From the NCBI GenBank assembly GCA_024228555.1, contig JAAETI010000912.1, positions 1 to 64,000 on the forward strand: a DNA stretch of 64,000 nucleotides, read 5' to 3'. Shown here piece after piece: positions 33,616 through 42,999 of this stretch. The position numbers and the translations under genes were made by a program. The DNA is from a bacterium (lineage in GTDB: Bacteria; Actinomycetota; Acidimicrobiia; Spongiisociales; UBA5794). Each line of letters opens with the position of its first letter. Positions within the stretch are counted from its first letter, which is position 1. The notes under the pieces are model-generated. The model worked only from the letters and a program-made list of their open reading frames with translations. It searched no databases and was not told where the DNA came from.

Positions 33616-33975
33616 TTACTCGAAGAAGCCACTCTCTTCGAGACCCTCGATCATGAACTGACCGAACAGACCGTCCGAGGTGAGATTGCCGATGCGAGCT
33701 TCGAACAGCTCCTCCATCTCGGCATCGCTACAACCGAGATCGGTGGCTTGACTCTCCAGGTCCTCGAACTTCTTCTCCATGTCAACAAGTGACTGGGGCT
33801 CTTCTTCGAGCTCGCCCAACTCATCAATCGACAATTCGTCGAATTCGTCGATAACTTCCTGGAAAATCTCGATGGCCTCATCGGCAACGGCCTCACAGGA
33901 GCCTCCGCCGGAATCGCCACCGCATGAAGCGGCGACCAAGCCAAGCACGGCGATCAGAACGAACAATCTGCGCAT
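33616..33975 (-). CDS. Small acidic lipoprotein, hypothetical
   Basis: LVAASCGGD lipobox; Glu/Asp-rich remainder. Confidence 0.6.
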   Translation of the reverse strand: MRRLFVLIAVLGLVAASCGGDSGGGSCEAVADEAIEIFQEVIDEFDELSIDELGELEEEPQSLVDMEKKFEDLESQATDLGCSDAEMEELFEARIGNLTSDGLFGQFMIEGLEESGFFE

Positions 33976-34039
33976 TGTGGTGTCTTTCTTCTAGCTTGTA
34001 GATCTCCCCCGCGGTGGCTATGCCACGGCAGCGGGAACC

Positions 34040-34333
34040 CTACAGCTTGTCGGCAGGATCCGGTGGATAGTTAATGTCTACATCGTCCACGATTCCAACG
34101 ATCACCGCACGGATAGGTCCGGTGTCCAGCCCGAATATCTGCCGGGCCGAGTTCCCCTCGTCGAGGATCAGCACCGTCTCGCCGACCCCGGCACCTACAA
34201 CATCGACTGCGATGGTGTACCCGTCGATATAGCCGTCCGCATCAATGAGATCGCAGATCATCAGCTTCCGCGAATCAAAGAATGCGCTGTTGATCGTAGA
34301 AACGACAGTCCCCGATACGGTGCCCACCTTCAT
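34040..34333 (-). CDS. BMC-P pentameric vertex protein (EutN/CcmL family), copy 3
   Basis: MKVGTVSGTVVSTINS...LLICD-like...AVDVVGAGVGETVLILDEGNSAR...AVIVGIVDDVDI. Confidence 0.92.
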   Translation of the reverse strand: MKVGTVSGTVVSTINSAFFDSRKLMICDLIDADGYIDGYTIAVDVVGAGVGETVLILDEGNSARQIFGLDTGPIRAVIVGIVDDVDINYPPDPADKL

Positions 34334-34602
34334 CTGGTCACATCCACCTGATCGACGATGCCAACGATGGCGTGATCGACGGGAACGAACCTGACGGGCA
34401 TAGCTTCCGCCGCCTCACGCGAACTCACGAAATAGACCAACTCGCCGGGACCCGCCATTTGCACGGCATCGGCGGCTACCACCTTTGTGCCGACCGGGTT
34501 CTGATGCTTGTCGAGTGGCTGCACGATCAGGAATCTGACGCCCTCCAAGCCTTCTGACTTCACCGTGGCGACCACCGTGCCTTCGACTCTGGCTAACTGC
34601 AT
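34330..34602 (-). CDS. BMC-P pentameric vertex protein (EutN/CcmL family), copy 2
   Basis: MQLARVEGTVVATVKSEGLEGVRFLIVQPLD...VAADAVQMAGPGELVYFVSSREA...AIVGIVDQVDV. Confidence 0.93.
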   Translation of the reverse strand: MQLARVEGTVVATVKSEGLEGVRFLIVQPLDKHQNPVGTKVVAADAVQMAGPGELVYFVSSREAAEAMPVRFVPVDHAIVGIVDQVDVTR

Positions 34603-34603
34603 G

Positions 34604-35248
34604 TCACTGCCTCCGTTCCAGCGACCGCAGAACCAAACGACGCCGGAAACGCAGATCCGATCGCAGATTGAAAGCCATCTCGTCGTGGAGTTGGGCGATC
34701 ACCCGTGCCTCCAACAGGTGTCCGGCGTCGGCGCTCCACTGCTCGGCTGCCTCCGTGGCGGCCTCGACATCTGCGACACCTCCCGAGAACAACACGTAGC
34801 CCTTGCCACCAAGCCCATCGGCCATCTGCACCGCACTCAACTCGACGTAGGCCGCCTTCACGCCGGCGTCGGCTGCTTGAAGAACCGTGGCTATCCGGTC
34901 CGTTTCGACGATGCCGAGCGATTCCCCGCTGATCCAGGCCGCCTCGTCTCCGCCGGCGATGGCAGCGGTGACCGCAGGGTGGATGTCCGGTAGGAAGACG
35001 GAGTCGAGGACCGAAGGTCCACCCACGCCAAGACCTACTTCGAGTGCCTCGTCGACGCTTGCCGTGTCCCCGCTGACCAGCACGAGGTATTTGCCGGGGT
35101 GCACGGTTCCGGCGTAGATCGAACCAAGCGGTGACGCCTTGACCATTGCATCTCCGGCGGTTATCCCCACAGCGATCGAGGTGAACTCGATCATGGCCAC
35201 TGCGGGATCGAACCCGGGGCTGTCGCTGGTCAAGACATCATCAGACAT
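34604..35248 (-). CDS. BMC-T trimeric (tandem BMC domain) shell protein
   Basis: Two BMC-like repeats (IAVGITAGDAMVKAS...GKYLVLVSGD; SLGIVETDRIATVLQAADAGVKAAYVEL...GGKGYVLFSG). Confidence 0.88.
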   Translation of the reverse strand: MSDDVLTSDSPGFDPAVAMIEFTSIAVGITAGDAMVKASPLGSIYAGTVHPGKYLVLVSGDTASVDEALEVGLGVGGPSVLDSVFLPDIHPAVTAAIAGGDEAAWISGESLGIVETDRIATVLQAADAGVKAAYVELSAVQMADGLGGKGYVLFSGGVADVEAATEAAEQWSADAGHLLEARVIAQLHDEMAFNLRSDLRFRRRLVLRSLERRQ

Positions 35249-36698
35249 AGTTCAGCGCACCAACCACCGTGACACGTCGCACTCTCGAGAACGTACGGGG
35301 TCGGGTAAGGCCTTCGCCGGTAGGCGATGCAATCGAGAACGAGGTGAACCCCTCACCGCCCTCGCCAAGACCAGCGTGATTAGGGCCATTGGCAACAAAG
35401 ATGCTGCAGTTCATAGCCCGCGCCATCTTGGTGATCGTGGCGACATTCGTTGAATGAATCGAAGCGGTATGACGGAACCCATGTTCCGAACGGACCGCAA
35501 GATTGATGGCAACGTCGACATCCTTGACACGCACGACCGGCATCACCGGCATCATCTGCTCGGTCCAAACCAGGGAGTGATCTACCGGCACCTCGGCAAG
35601 CAGCAGCCTGATCGATGAATCGACGCTGACCCCGATCGCAGCAAGAATGGTGTGGGCGTCCTTGCCGATCCACTCTCCATTGATCAGGCCGGGCTTCGAC
35701 GGCTCACCCATCTGCTTGAAGATGACTCGCTCGAGTCTCTTCAGCTCGTGCTCCTTCAAGCGATAGGCGCCCGCTGCAGTCATTGCCTGGATGAGACGAT
35801 CGGCGACCGTATCAACGACGATGGTCGTCTTCTCGTCAACGCAGATGATGTTGTTGTCGAACGAAGCACCGTTGACGATGTCTCGTCCGGCCTTGGAGAT
35901 GTCGGCGGTTTGGTCGACGACAGCAGGCGGATTGCCCGGACCGGCCGTTATAGCCTTCTTCTGCGTCTTCAACGCCTCCTTGACAACACCAGGGCCCCCG
36001 GTGACCAACAGCACCCGTACGTCCGGGTGATACATCACCTCACGAGCGCTCTCTAACGTCGGATTGGGGATTGCCGTGATCAGATCAGGTGGCCCACCTG
36101 CGGACTCGATCGCCCGGTTGAGTAGCTTGATGTTCTCAACAGACACCCTCTTTGCACTCGGATGCACGTTGAACACAACAGCGTTGCCGGCAGCAATCAT
36201 TGCAATCGAGTTGTTGATGATCGTCGACGTTGGGTTGGTCGTGGGTGCGATCGAACCGATCACCCCGTACGGCGCCCACTCGGTGACCATCATCCCATCG
36301 TCACCGGTCACAGCGTGAGGCTCGAGGTCCTCCGTCCCCGGCGTACCAATAGTGACGACACGGTTCTTGATGATCTTGTCGTCGGCGCGACCAAGACCCG
36401 TTTCCTCACGGGCCATGTACGCAAGACGTTCACCTTCACGAAGCATTGCACTGCGCATGGCTTCGACAATCGTGCGCCGCCCATCGAGACCCATGTCGCG
36501 GTATCTCCCAAAGGCCCGTCGAGCTGCCGCGACAGCGGTGTCGATGGTTGGGTAGATACCGTCGCCGAGCTGCTCTTGGTACGCAGCCAATTCGTCACTG
36601 GCCGCCAAGGTGGGACCGGCTCGATCCGCCGAGCCGGCAGCCGCAACACGACCCTTGACCCGCTCGATGATGGCTTGGACATCATGATCACTCAGCAT
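35241..36698 (-). CDS. CoA-acylating aldehyde dehydrogenase (PduP/EutE-like) with N-terminal encapsulation-peptide-like helix
   Basis: NPTSTIINNSIAMIAAGNAVVFNVHPSAK, VTGGPGVVKEAL, AGPGNPPAVVD, FDNNIICVDEK; N-terminus MLSDHDVQAIIERVKGRV plus linker. Confidence 0.92.
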   Translation of the reverse strand: MLSDHDVQAIIERVKGRVAAAGSADRAGPTLAASDELAAYQEQLGDGIYPTIDTAVAAARRAFGRYRDMGLDGRRTIVEAMRSAMLREGERLAYMAREETGLGRADDKIIKNRVVTIGTPGTEDLEPHAVTGDDGMMVTEWAPYGVIGSIAPTTNPTSTIINNSIAMIAAGNAVVFNVHPSAKRVSVENIKLLNRAIESAGGPPDLITAIPNPTLESAREVMYHPDVRVLLVTGGPGVVKEALKTQKKAITAGPGNPPAVVDQTADISKAGRDIVNGASFDNNIICVDEKTTIVVDTVADRLIQAMTAAGAYRLKEHELKRLERVIFKQMGEPSKPGLINGEWIGKDAHTILAAIGVSVDSSIRLLLAEVPVDHSLVWTEQMMPVMPVVRVKDVDVAINLAVRSEHGFRHTASIHSTNVATITKMARAMNCSIFVANGPNHAGLGEGGEGFTSFSIASPTGEGLTRPRTFSRVRRVTVVGALNYV

Positions 36699-36708
36699 GG
36701 CTCAGCGC

Positions 36709-36996
36709 TCACTTCTGATACTTGGTGTCGCCATTGACTTCCCACGTGTCGACAATCGCCATGATCACCGCATCACAAGGTTTGTCCTTGGTCAGCGCGG
36801 TCTGGCGGGCCGAACTGCCCGAGGCGTACATGACGACTTCGTCGACGCCGGCACCGACTGCGTCGACAGCAACGACGTAGCTCCCTGTTTCCTCGTTGTC
36901 GACGCCGAGCTGGCGCACGACGAGGAACTTCATACCTTCGAGCAATTCCTCCTTGCGGCTCGCCACAAGGGTTCCTGCCACCCTTCCCAGATGCAT
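36709..36996 (-). CDS. BMC-P pentameric vertex protein (EutN/CcmL family), copy 1
   Basis: MHLGRVAGTLVASRKEELLEGMKFLVVRQL...AVDAVGAGVDEVVMYASGSSARQT...AVIMAIVDTWEV. Confidence 0.93.
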   Translation of the reverse strand: MHLGRVAGTLVASRKEELLEGMKFLVVRQLGVDNEETGSYVVAVDAVGAGVDEVVMYASGSSARQTALTKDKPCDAVIMAIVDTWEVNGDTKYQK

Positions 36997-37070
36997 GGAT
37001 TACCTCCTATGCCGAGATCGGAGCCACGCCACACTGCGGCGTCATCCGACCGTCGGTTGGCTTGGGTGGG

Positions 37071-37373
37071 TTACCCGAACTCCTGCTCAGCCTCCTCGGC
37101 GCGGCCAAGCGGCAGCACCAAATCGAGATTGAGGTGAGGACGTGCGATAACGTGAGTAGCGATAACCTCGCCGACCTTCTCGGCACCGCGCACACCGGCG
37201 TCAACCGCGGCCTTTACCGCGGCCACGTCGCCACGAACCACTGCGGTCACATAACCGCCGCCGGTCTTCTCATAACCCACGAGTTCGACTTTGGCAGCCT
37301 TCACCATTGCATCTGAGGCTTCGACCATCGCCGCAAAACCTCGAGCTTCAATCATTCCAAGAGCTTCAGCCAT
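37071..37373 (-). CDS. BMC-H hexameric shell protein
   Basis: [60 protein letters not shown]. Confidence 0.96.
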   Translation of the reverse strand: MAEALGMIEARGFAAMVEASDAMVKAAKVELVGYEKTGGGYVTAVVRGDVAAVKAAVDAGVRGAEKVGEVIATHVIARPHLNLDLVLPLGRAEEAEQEFG

Positions 37374-37400
37374 ATGAAGCGTCTCCTTTCGTTACGTGTA

Positions 37401-38030
37401 CTAAGACTTCTCGCGTCCGGTGACGCCCTCGATTGCCGCGGCAGCAGCCCGCCAGCCGACATCGATGTCCTTCTCTTCACCTGCCAGATACATGCGGCCC
37501 ATTGAACCGTATGACCGGACTTCGAGGATGTTGATGTCCGCCGCCTTCTCTGCCTCGTTGGCGGCAAGCGCCGAATAGACCGCAGGCTCGCACTCGAGAA
37601 GGTAGAGAGTTTGGCCGGGAATGATCATGTGTCCATGACGGTCCCTGTTGACCAGCTGAGCATGGTGGTCATCGATACGACGAATGATCTGACTGGACAG
37701 AAGCCGAGGTTTGATGCGGTCCTCCTCGGTGAGGCCAATCGCATCGAGGATCGCTTCACCCGCCGCCCTTGTCTCTGCCTGATCGGGCGAATGTAGTTCG
37801 AGTACACCAAAGTAGCGCTCAATGATTTGCATCCCTGGCCACACCTTGGTCGCCTTGAGGGCAATGTCGGTGAGCCTGTTGATCTCGATGCCCGGCGCAA
37901 CCTCGACCCACAACGATGCGTCATAGGCCAGGGGTAAGAACCCTTTGGCGACCGTGCCCAAGAACGCCGCGTACTGCGGCTGCAGGCTGTCCAAGAACGC
38001 GTATGACCTGAGCTCAATACCCGTCGCCAT
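37401..38030 (-). CDS. Tandem-BMC-domain (BMC-T-like) shell protein
   Basis: Two ~100-aa BMC-like halves ([108 protein letters not shown]); ATG 38030 with upstream aaggag. Confidence 0.82.
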   Translation of the reverse strand: MATGIELRSYAFLDSLQPQYAAFLGTVAKGFLPLAYDASLWVEVAPGIEINRLTDIALKATKVWPGMQIIERYFGVLELHSPDQAETRAAGEAILDAIGLTEEDRIKPRLLSSQIIRRIDDHHAQLVNRDRHGHMIIPGQTLYLLECEPAVYSALAANEAEKAADINILEVRSYGSMGRMYLAGEEKDIDVGWRAAAAAIEGVTGREKS

Positions 38031-38847
38031 TTGAATCTCCTTCGTCTCCGCTAACAATCTGCACGCCCGCCGAGGCACCGATCCGGCTCGCTCCCGCCGC
38101 AATCATGTCCTCGACATCCTCGAGAGTCCGCACCCCACCGGAAGCCTTGACTCCCATATCGGGCCCAACAGTTTCCCGCATCAATGCCACGTCGTAGACA
38201 GTGGCACCGCTCGAACCAAATCCGGTTGAGGTCTTCACGAAGTCTGCTTTCGCCTCCTTCGCCAGCGACGATGCGACGACCTTCTCCTCGTCAGTCAACA
38301 ACGCTGTCTCCAAAATGACCTTGCACAGCCCGCCGACTTCGTGAGCTGCCTCGGCAACCTGGGCAATGTCCTCACGTACTTGGTCGTAGTTGCCAGATTT
38401 CAGCGCTCCTACGTTGAGGACCATATCAACCTCTCTGGCCCCCTCCCGGAGAGCGCGGCGGGCTTCCATAGCCTTGATCGCCGTCGTCGTTGCCCCCAGC
38501 GGGAACCCGATGACCGTGCAGGTAACTACCCCTGAGCCACGCAAGCTTTCAGCAGCCCGCTTCACCCATGTCGGGTTGATGCAAACCGAGGCAAACTTGA
38601 ACTCGCGGGCCTCCGCACACAGCACATCGATTTCCTCAGCGTCTGCGTCGGGTTTGAGCAGCGTGTGGTCGATATAGCGGGCAAGGTCCATCGGCACGTC
38701 AGCCGCATCGCCATGGAAGCTGACCCTGTCGGCTCCATTGGCAACTACGTTTCGTACCGCTTCCGGCGATTCGCAGACGTCATAGCGCATGGTCAATGCT
38801 GTAAGCACTTCTTGTGTTACTGCCTCAATTAGGTTTTCCCTGTCCAT
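38014..38847 (-). CDS. deoC: Deoxyribose-phosphate aldolase with ~70 aa N-terminal extension (encapsulation-peptide-like helix)
   Basis: [59 protein letters not shown]; extension [18 protein letters not shown]. Confidence 0.94.
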   Translation of the reverse strand: MDRENLIEAVTQEVLTALTMRYDVCESPEAVRNVVANGADRVSFHGDAADVPMDLARYIDHTLLKPDADAEEIDVLCAEAREFKFASVCINPTWVKRAAESLRGSGVVTCTVIGFPLGATTTAIKAMEARRALREGAREVDMVLNVGALKSGNYDQVREDIAQVAEAAHEVGGLCKVILETALLTDEEKVVASSLAKEAKADFVKTSTGFGSSGATVYDVALMRETVGPDMGVKASGGVRTLEDVEDMIAAGASRIGASAGVQIVSGDEGDSNGDGY

Positions 38848-38854
38848 TTGTCTC

Positions 38855-39478
38855 CTACGCCTTTGAGTAGCGTTGCTCGATCTCGTTAATCATGTTCACC
38901 CGCCTGGCATGGCGATCTCCACCCCATGGTGTCGCCAGCCATTCTTGGACAATCTGCCACGCCAATACTTCCCCGATGAGTCCCGCACCAAGGGTCAGCA
39001 CGTTGGCGTGATTGTGCTCGCGGCTATTGCGGGCGCTCGACAGGTCGTAGCAAAGGGCGGCGCGGACGCCGGGGACCTTGTTGGCAACCATCGATGATCC
39101 AATGCCGGCGCCATCGACAACAATCCCCCACTCCGCCTTGCCGGCGGCGACCGCACTTGCGACCGCGTGGGCGAAATCGGGATAGTCGACCGACGATGAA
39201 GAGTCGGTTCCACAGTCAAGAACACCATGGCCTTGCTCACGGAGCCGAAACGCCAATCGTTCCTTGAGGGGATAGCCGCCGTGGTCGGCGCCGATTGCGA
39301 TCGTGTGGTCAACGGAGCGCCGGCTGTCCGCGACCGGCTGCGGTGCCGAGGTCGATATCGAAGCGTCTTCGCCGCTGGCGTCGCCGATAACACCGTCGAC
39401 GATACGGGCAACCATCTCGCGCACGTCTTCGGTGTCCGGGCGGCCGGGGATTCGACTCTGCGGTGGGGGTGCCATCAA
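38855..39478 (-). CDS. rpiB: Ribose-5-phosphate isomerase B paralog with N-terminal encapsulation-peptide-like extension
   Basis: [46 protein letters not shown]; extension [20 protein letters not shown] before the core. Confidence 0.92.
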   Translation of the reverse strand: MMAPPPQSRIPGRPDTEDVREMVARIVDGVIGDASGEDASISTSAPQPVADSRRSVDHTIAIGADHGGYPLKERLAFRLREQGHGVLDCGTDSSSSVDYPDFAHAVASAVAAGKAEWGIVVDGAGIGSSMVANKVPGVRAALCYDLSSARNSREHNHANVLTLGAGLIGEVLAWQIVQEWLATPWGGDRHARRVNMINEIEQRYSKA

Positions 39479-39572
39479 GTCATCCTAGAAGAGTGGATGG
39501 CCGTTGCCACGTCGCCATGTGCTTTGAAGCGATCGCGGAGTTGTTTGGTGCCCACCGTCGTATGATTGGCCC

Positions 39573-40235
39573 ATGACCGACACCGATCCAGCCTTCCTCT
39601 GGGAAACCGAAGCCCTCCGATCCGGTGCGCAACGCACAACCGAGGTAGAACTCGACGATGCTGCGGCCGAACCTCGCTCAGGAAAGGACGAGCCCGCTTC
39701 TGGCAACTGGGTTACCTTGCGTATAGCCAGCCAGTCCACGGGAATCCCTGTCGAGACGCTGCGTAAGTGGGCACGACGAGCCACGATCCCCACATACCTC
39801 ACCCCAACCGCCGCCGGAACGAATATCCGGATGGTTGACCTCGATGGCATAGTCGCCCGAGCCGCCGATCTCGGCCGCCCGCTGCACCCTCCCCCAACTG
39901 AAGCCGAACCACCGCCAGTTACTCGAGCGTCTGCCCCTGTCCCGGAAGGCACGATGATCGTGCCGGTTGATGCGTGGAACAAGATGCTCAATCAGCTCGG
40001 CAACCTTCACGAGGCAGGGCAACACCTTGCCGAGGCCAGGGAGCGAGCAGCCAAGGCCGAAACAGAAGCCAAGTTCCTCAGAGAACGACTCGCCGAACTT
40101 CGCCAGGATCCGGTGCCCCCTGCTCCGCAGCCGACCGGCAACGATCCAGTGATATCGGCCGATGTTGCGGCCGAGCCACCGGAGAAAGTCTGGCACTACC
40201 TCATACGTCGAGTCCGAGACAGGGGTGATGCCTGA
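39573..40235 (+). CDS. HTH (MerR/excisionase-like) DNA-binding protein divergent from the BMC operon
   Basis: VTLRIASQSTGIPVETLRKWARRATIPTYLTPTAAGTNIRMVDLDGI resembles a MerR-like winged HTH; C-terminal coiled-coil. Confidence 0.65.
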   Translation: MTDTDPAFLWETEALRSGAQRTTEVELDDAAAEPRSGKDEPASGNWVTLRIASQSTGIPVETLRKWARRATIPTYLTPTAAGTNIRMVDLDGIVARAADLGRPLHPPPTEAEPPPVTRASAPVPEGTMIVPVDAWNKMLNQLGNLHEAGQHLAEARERAAKAETEAKFLRERLAELRQDPVPPAPQPTGNDPVISADVAAEPPEKVWHYLIRRVRDRGDA

Positions 40236-40272
40236 TTCCCTCTCTGGGTCTACCGGTATTAGCCTCGCTCTT

Positions 40273-41181
40273 ATGACCGCCCCCGCGATCTCCGCACACA
40301 ACCTCGGCCACGCCTACGGTGACGTCGTCGCCCTGCATCACCTCGATGTCGAGGTGCCTACCGGACGGATCGGATTGGTCGGAGCCAACGGTGCCGGCAA
40401 GACGACACTCATCAAGATCCTGCTCGGCATTCTCCACCCGACAACCGGAGGTGTGCAGGTTCTGGGCAACGACCCCGCCGAGGATGTCGTCGCAGTGCGC
40501 AACCGCATTGGCTACATGCCGGAGGGTTTCTGTCTACCGGCTGCGCAGAGCGCTGCCGACTTCGTCTCGTATGCGGCTGAGCTCGCAGGAATCCCACCTC
40601 AAGAGTCGCGGCAGCGAGCTTCTGACATCCTGACGATGGTCGGTCTCCACGAAGAACGGTTCCGATATCTCGGCGACTTCTCCACCGGTATGAAGCAAAG
40701 GGCCATGTTGGCGCAAGCGATAGTGCACGATCCCGAGATTGTGTTTCTCGACGAGCCAACCGCTGGACTGGACCCCGCGGGTCGCGAGGAGATGCTCGAA
40801 CTGATCAGTCGCCTCGGTGGTTTTGGCATCAACGTGCTGGTCTCGTCACACGTCCTACCCGACATCGAACGGACGTGTGATTGGGTGGTCATGCTCGACG
40901 GCGGCCAAGTGTTGCGCAATGGACCCTTATCCGGCCTCACCGAGACCAACATTGTCGAACTCGAGGTCATTGACAACGTCGACCTCCTGACTGCGGAGTT
41001 GACCCGGCTCGGCGCAACCGTTGAAACACACGGCAATGTGATCGTCCTCAACACCGTCGATGCCGATCCGTTTGTGCTGGCGCGCGATGCGCTTGCCACC
41101 ACTGGTGCGCCACTGCGGCGGATGGGTGCGCGCTCAACGACTCTCGAAGACATCTTCCTCGGGGAGGCGCCCGATGGCTGA
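40273..41181 (+). CDS. ABC transporter ATP-binding protein
   Basis: [17 protein letters not shown] Walker A, FSTGMKQRAMLAQAI signature, IVFLDEPTAGLDPAG Walker B. Confidence 0.95.
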   Translation: MTAPAISAHNLGHAYGDVVALHHLDVEVPTGRIGLVGANGAGKTTLIKILLGILHPTTGGVQVLGNDPAEDVVAVRNRIGYMPEGFCLPAAQSAADFVSYAAELAGIPPQESRQRASDILTMVGLHEERFRYLGDFSTGMKQRAMLAQAIVHDPEIVFLDEPTAGLDPAGREEMLELISRLGGFGINVLVSSHVLPDIERTCDWVVMLDGGQVLRNGPLSGLTETNIVELEVIDNVDLLTAELTRLGATVETHGNVIVLNTVDADPFVLARDALATTGAPLRRMGARSTTLEDIFLGEAPDG

Positions 41182-42061
41182 ACCAACCGGTGCCGTATTC
41201 GATCTCGGCTACAAGCCATACGAAGGCGAACGCCTCGGACGTTCCGGTGCAATCCGGGCAATGGTCAAAGACGGCGTCCGCCGCGTGATGGGGCTGCGCC
41301 GCAAGGCGCGCAGGAAGGTCTATCCGTGGACGCTGGTCGTGTTCGCTGTCGTGCCCGCCGCCGTGTTTGTGGGCCTTGCGTTCATTTGGGGTTCCTTTGC
41401 CCCCGATGCGGACAGTCCCTTTGGCGGGATCGCCGAGTACCTGGGCTGGAGCGGCGCCATGGTCATGCTCTTTGTTGCATTGGCCGCACCTGAACTTCTG
41501 ATTCCCGATCGTGAAGAGGGCGTGCTTGCGGTATACAGTTCCCGGCCGCTCACCGCAGGGGACTACATCGCAGCGAGGATCGGAGCACTGTTCTCCGTCG
41601 TCGCTTCATTCATGCTTCTCCCCAACCTCTTGATGTATGTCGGCTTGGCTGCACTGGACTCACGAGGTCTTGGGGCGGCGCTGCTTGGTGATGTCGACGA
41701 TCTTGCAAGAGTGTTGGCGACCATGCTCGCCTACATCGTTGGGTATGGAGCGCCGGCTTTGCTGATCGCCACCTACCTGAAGAGGACCGGCCCGGCTGCG
41801 GGAACCTACTTGGCGGTGATGTTCGGCTCGGCTGCCTTTGCCGAGGCGTTCCAACGCATCGACTTCGTTGGAGCCCGCTTCGGAACCATGCTCTCGCTAT
41901 TGCAGCACCCCGAAATCATACGTAATTGGGTCTTCGATCAGCCGCAGGAAGCAGCCCCCACCGCCGCCGGGTTCGAGCCGTGGGCTTCGGCAATTGCGAT
42001 CGCGGTGATGGGAGTAGCAACCATCTACCTAATGCATCGACGCTATCGGCGGGAGCTATGA
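41174..42061 (+). CDS. ABC transporter permease (ABC-2 type)
   Basis: Multiple TM segments; overlaps the preceding ATPase. Confidence 0.85.
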   Translation: MAEPTGAVFDLGYKPYEGERLGRSGAIRAMVKDGVRRVMGLRRKARRKVYPWTLVVFAVVPAAVFVGLAFIWGSFAPDADSPFGGIAEYLGWSGAMVMLFVALAAPELLIPDREEGVLAVYSSRPLTAGDYIAARIGALFSVVASFMLLPNLLMYVGLAALDSRGLGAALLGDVDDLARVLATMLAYIVGYGAPALLIATYLKRTGPAAGTYLAVMFGSAAFAEAFQRIDFVGARFGTMLSLLQHPEIIRNWVFDQPQEAAPTAAGFEPWASAIAIAVMGVATIYLMHRRYRREL

Positions 42062-42999
42062 CCACCAGCCCTGCCCTAGTTGATAACCCCACTGTCGAAA
42101 TCAATGCAGTTTCCAAGTGGTTTGGACAGAAGGTGGCCGTCTCCGACGTCACGTGCTCTTTTGGCCCGGGCCTGACCGGACTGCTTGGACCAAACGGCGC
42201 AGGCAAGACAACCCTGCTGCGGATGCTGACCGGGCTGATCCGCCCCTCCCAGGGCGAGGTCCTCGTCAAGGGACAGGAACCTCGCACCCAAGTGGACAGC
42301 TACAAGGAGCTCGGCTTCGTGCCGGAGGAGAGCGCGCTCTACAACATGCTGACCGGCCAGGAGTATGTGACGTACGGAGCGCGACTGTCAGGCGTCTCTG
42401 ATCCCGAACGAGCGGCCAAGGCTGCACTCGAAGAGGTCGGGCTCACTGCAGATGCGGACCGGCCTGTCGGTGGCTTCTCCAAGGGAATGCGGCAGCGCAC
42501 AAAAGTCGCGGTCGCCCTCGTCCACAACCCGGAGATATTGATCCTCGATGAGCCGCTGAACGGAACCGACCCAGTACAGCGGGCCCACCTCATCAGCCTC
42601 TTCCAGGCACTCACCGAGCGTGGCAATACAGTGATCGTGTCGTCCCACGTTCTCCAAGAGGTAGAACGGATGACCGATCGTGTTATCGCGATCGTGGACG
42701 GCAAGCTGGCTGCCGCCGGTGACATCGCCGCCATCCGACGCGCCATGTCGGACATCCCGTATCGGGTTGTCATCGAATGCGACAAGACCCGCACGTTGGG
42801 TGCGGCACTCCTCGACCATGAAGGGGTCTTCAGCGTCACTGTCGATGAACGCTCGCTACACATCGAGACCTCGGACCTCGCCGGGTTGGGAAGCATCATC
42901 GCCGGACTTGCTGTTACCCATGACGTTCGCCTATCTCGGTTCGCTCCGGAGGACGAATCGCTCGAAAGCGTGTTCCGCTATCTGGTGGGTGGCCGATGA
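42058..42999 (+). CDS. ABC transporter ATP-binding protein
   Basis: [45 protein letters not shown]. Confidence 0.95.
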   Translation: MTTSPALVDNPTVEINAVSKWFGQKVAVSDVTCSFGPGLTGLLGPNGAGKTTLLRMLTGLIRPSQGEVLVKGQEPRTQVDSYKELGFVPEESALYNMLTGQEYVTYGARLSGVSDPERAAKAALEEVGLTADADRPVGGFSKGMRQRTKVAVALVHNPEILILDEPLNGTDPVQRAHLISLFQALTERGNTVIVSSHVLQEVERMTDRVIAIVDGKLAAAGDIAAIRRAMSDIPYRVVIECDKTRTLGAALLDHEGVFSVTVDERSLHIETSDLAGLGSIIAGLAVTHDVRLSRFAPEDESLESVFRYLVGGR

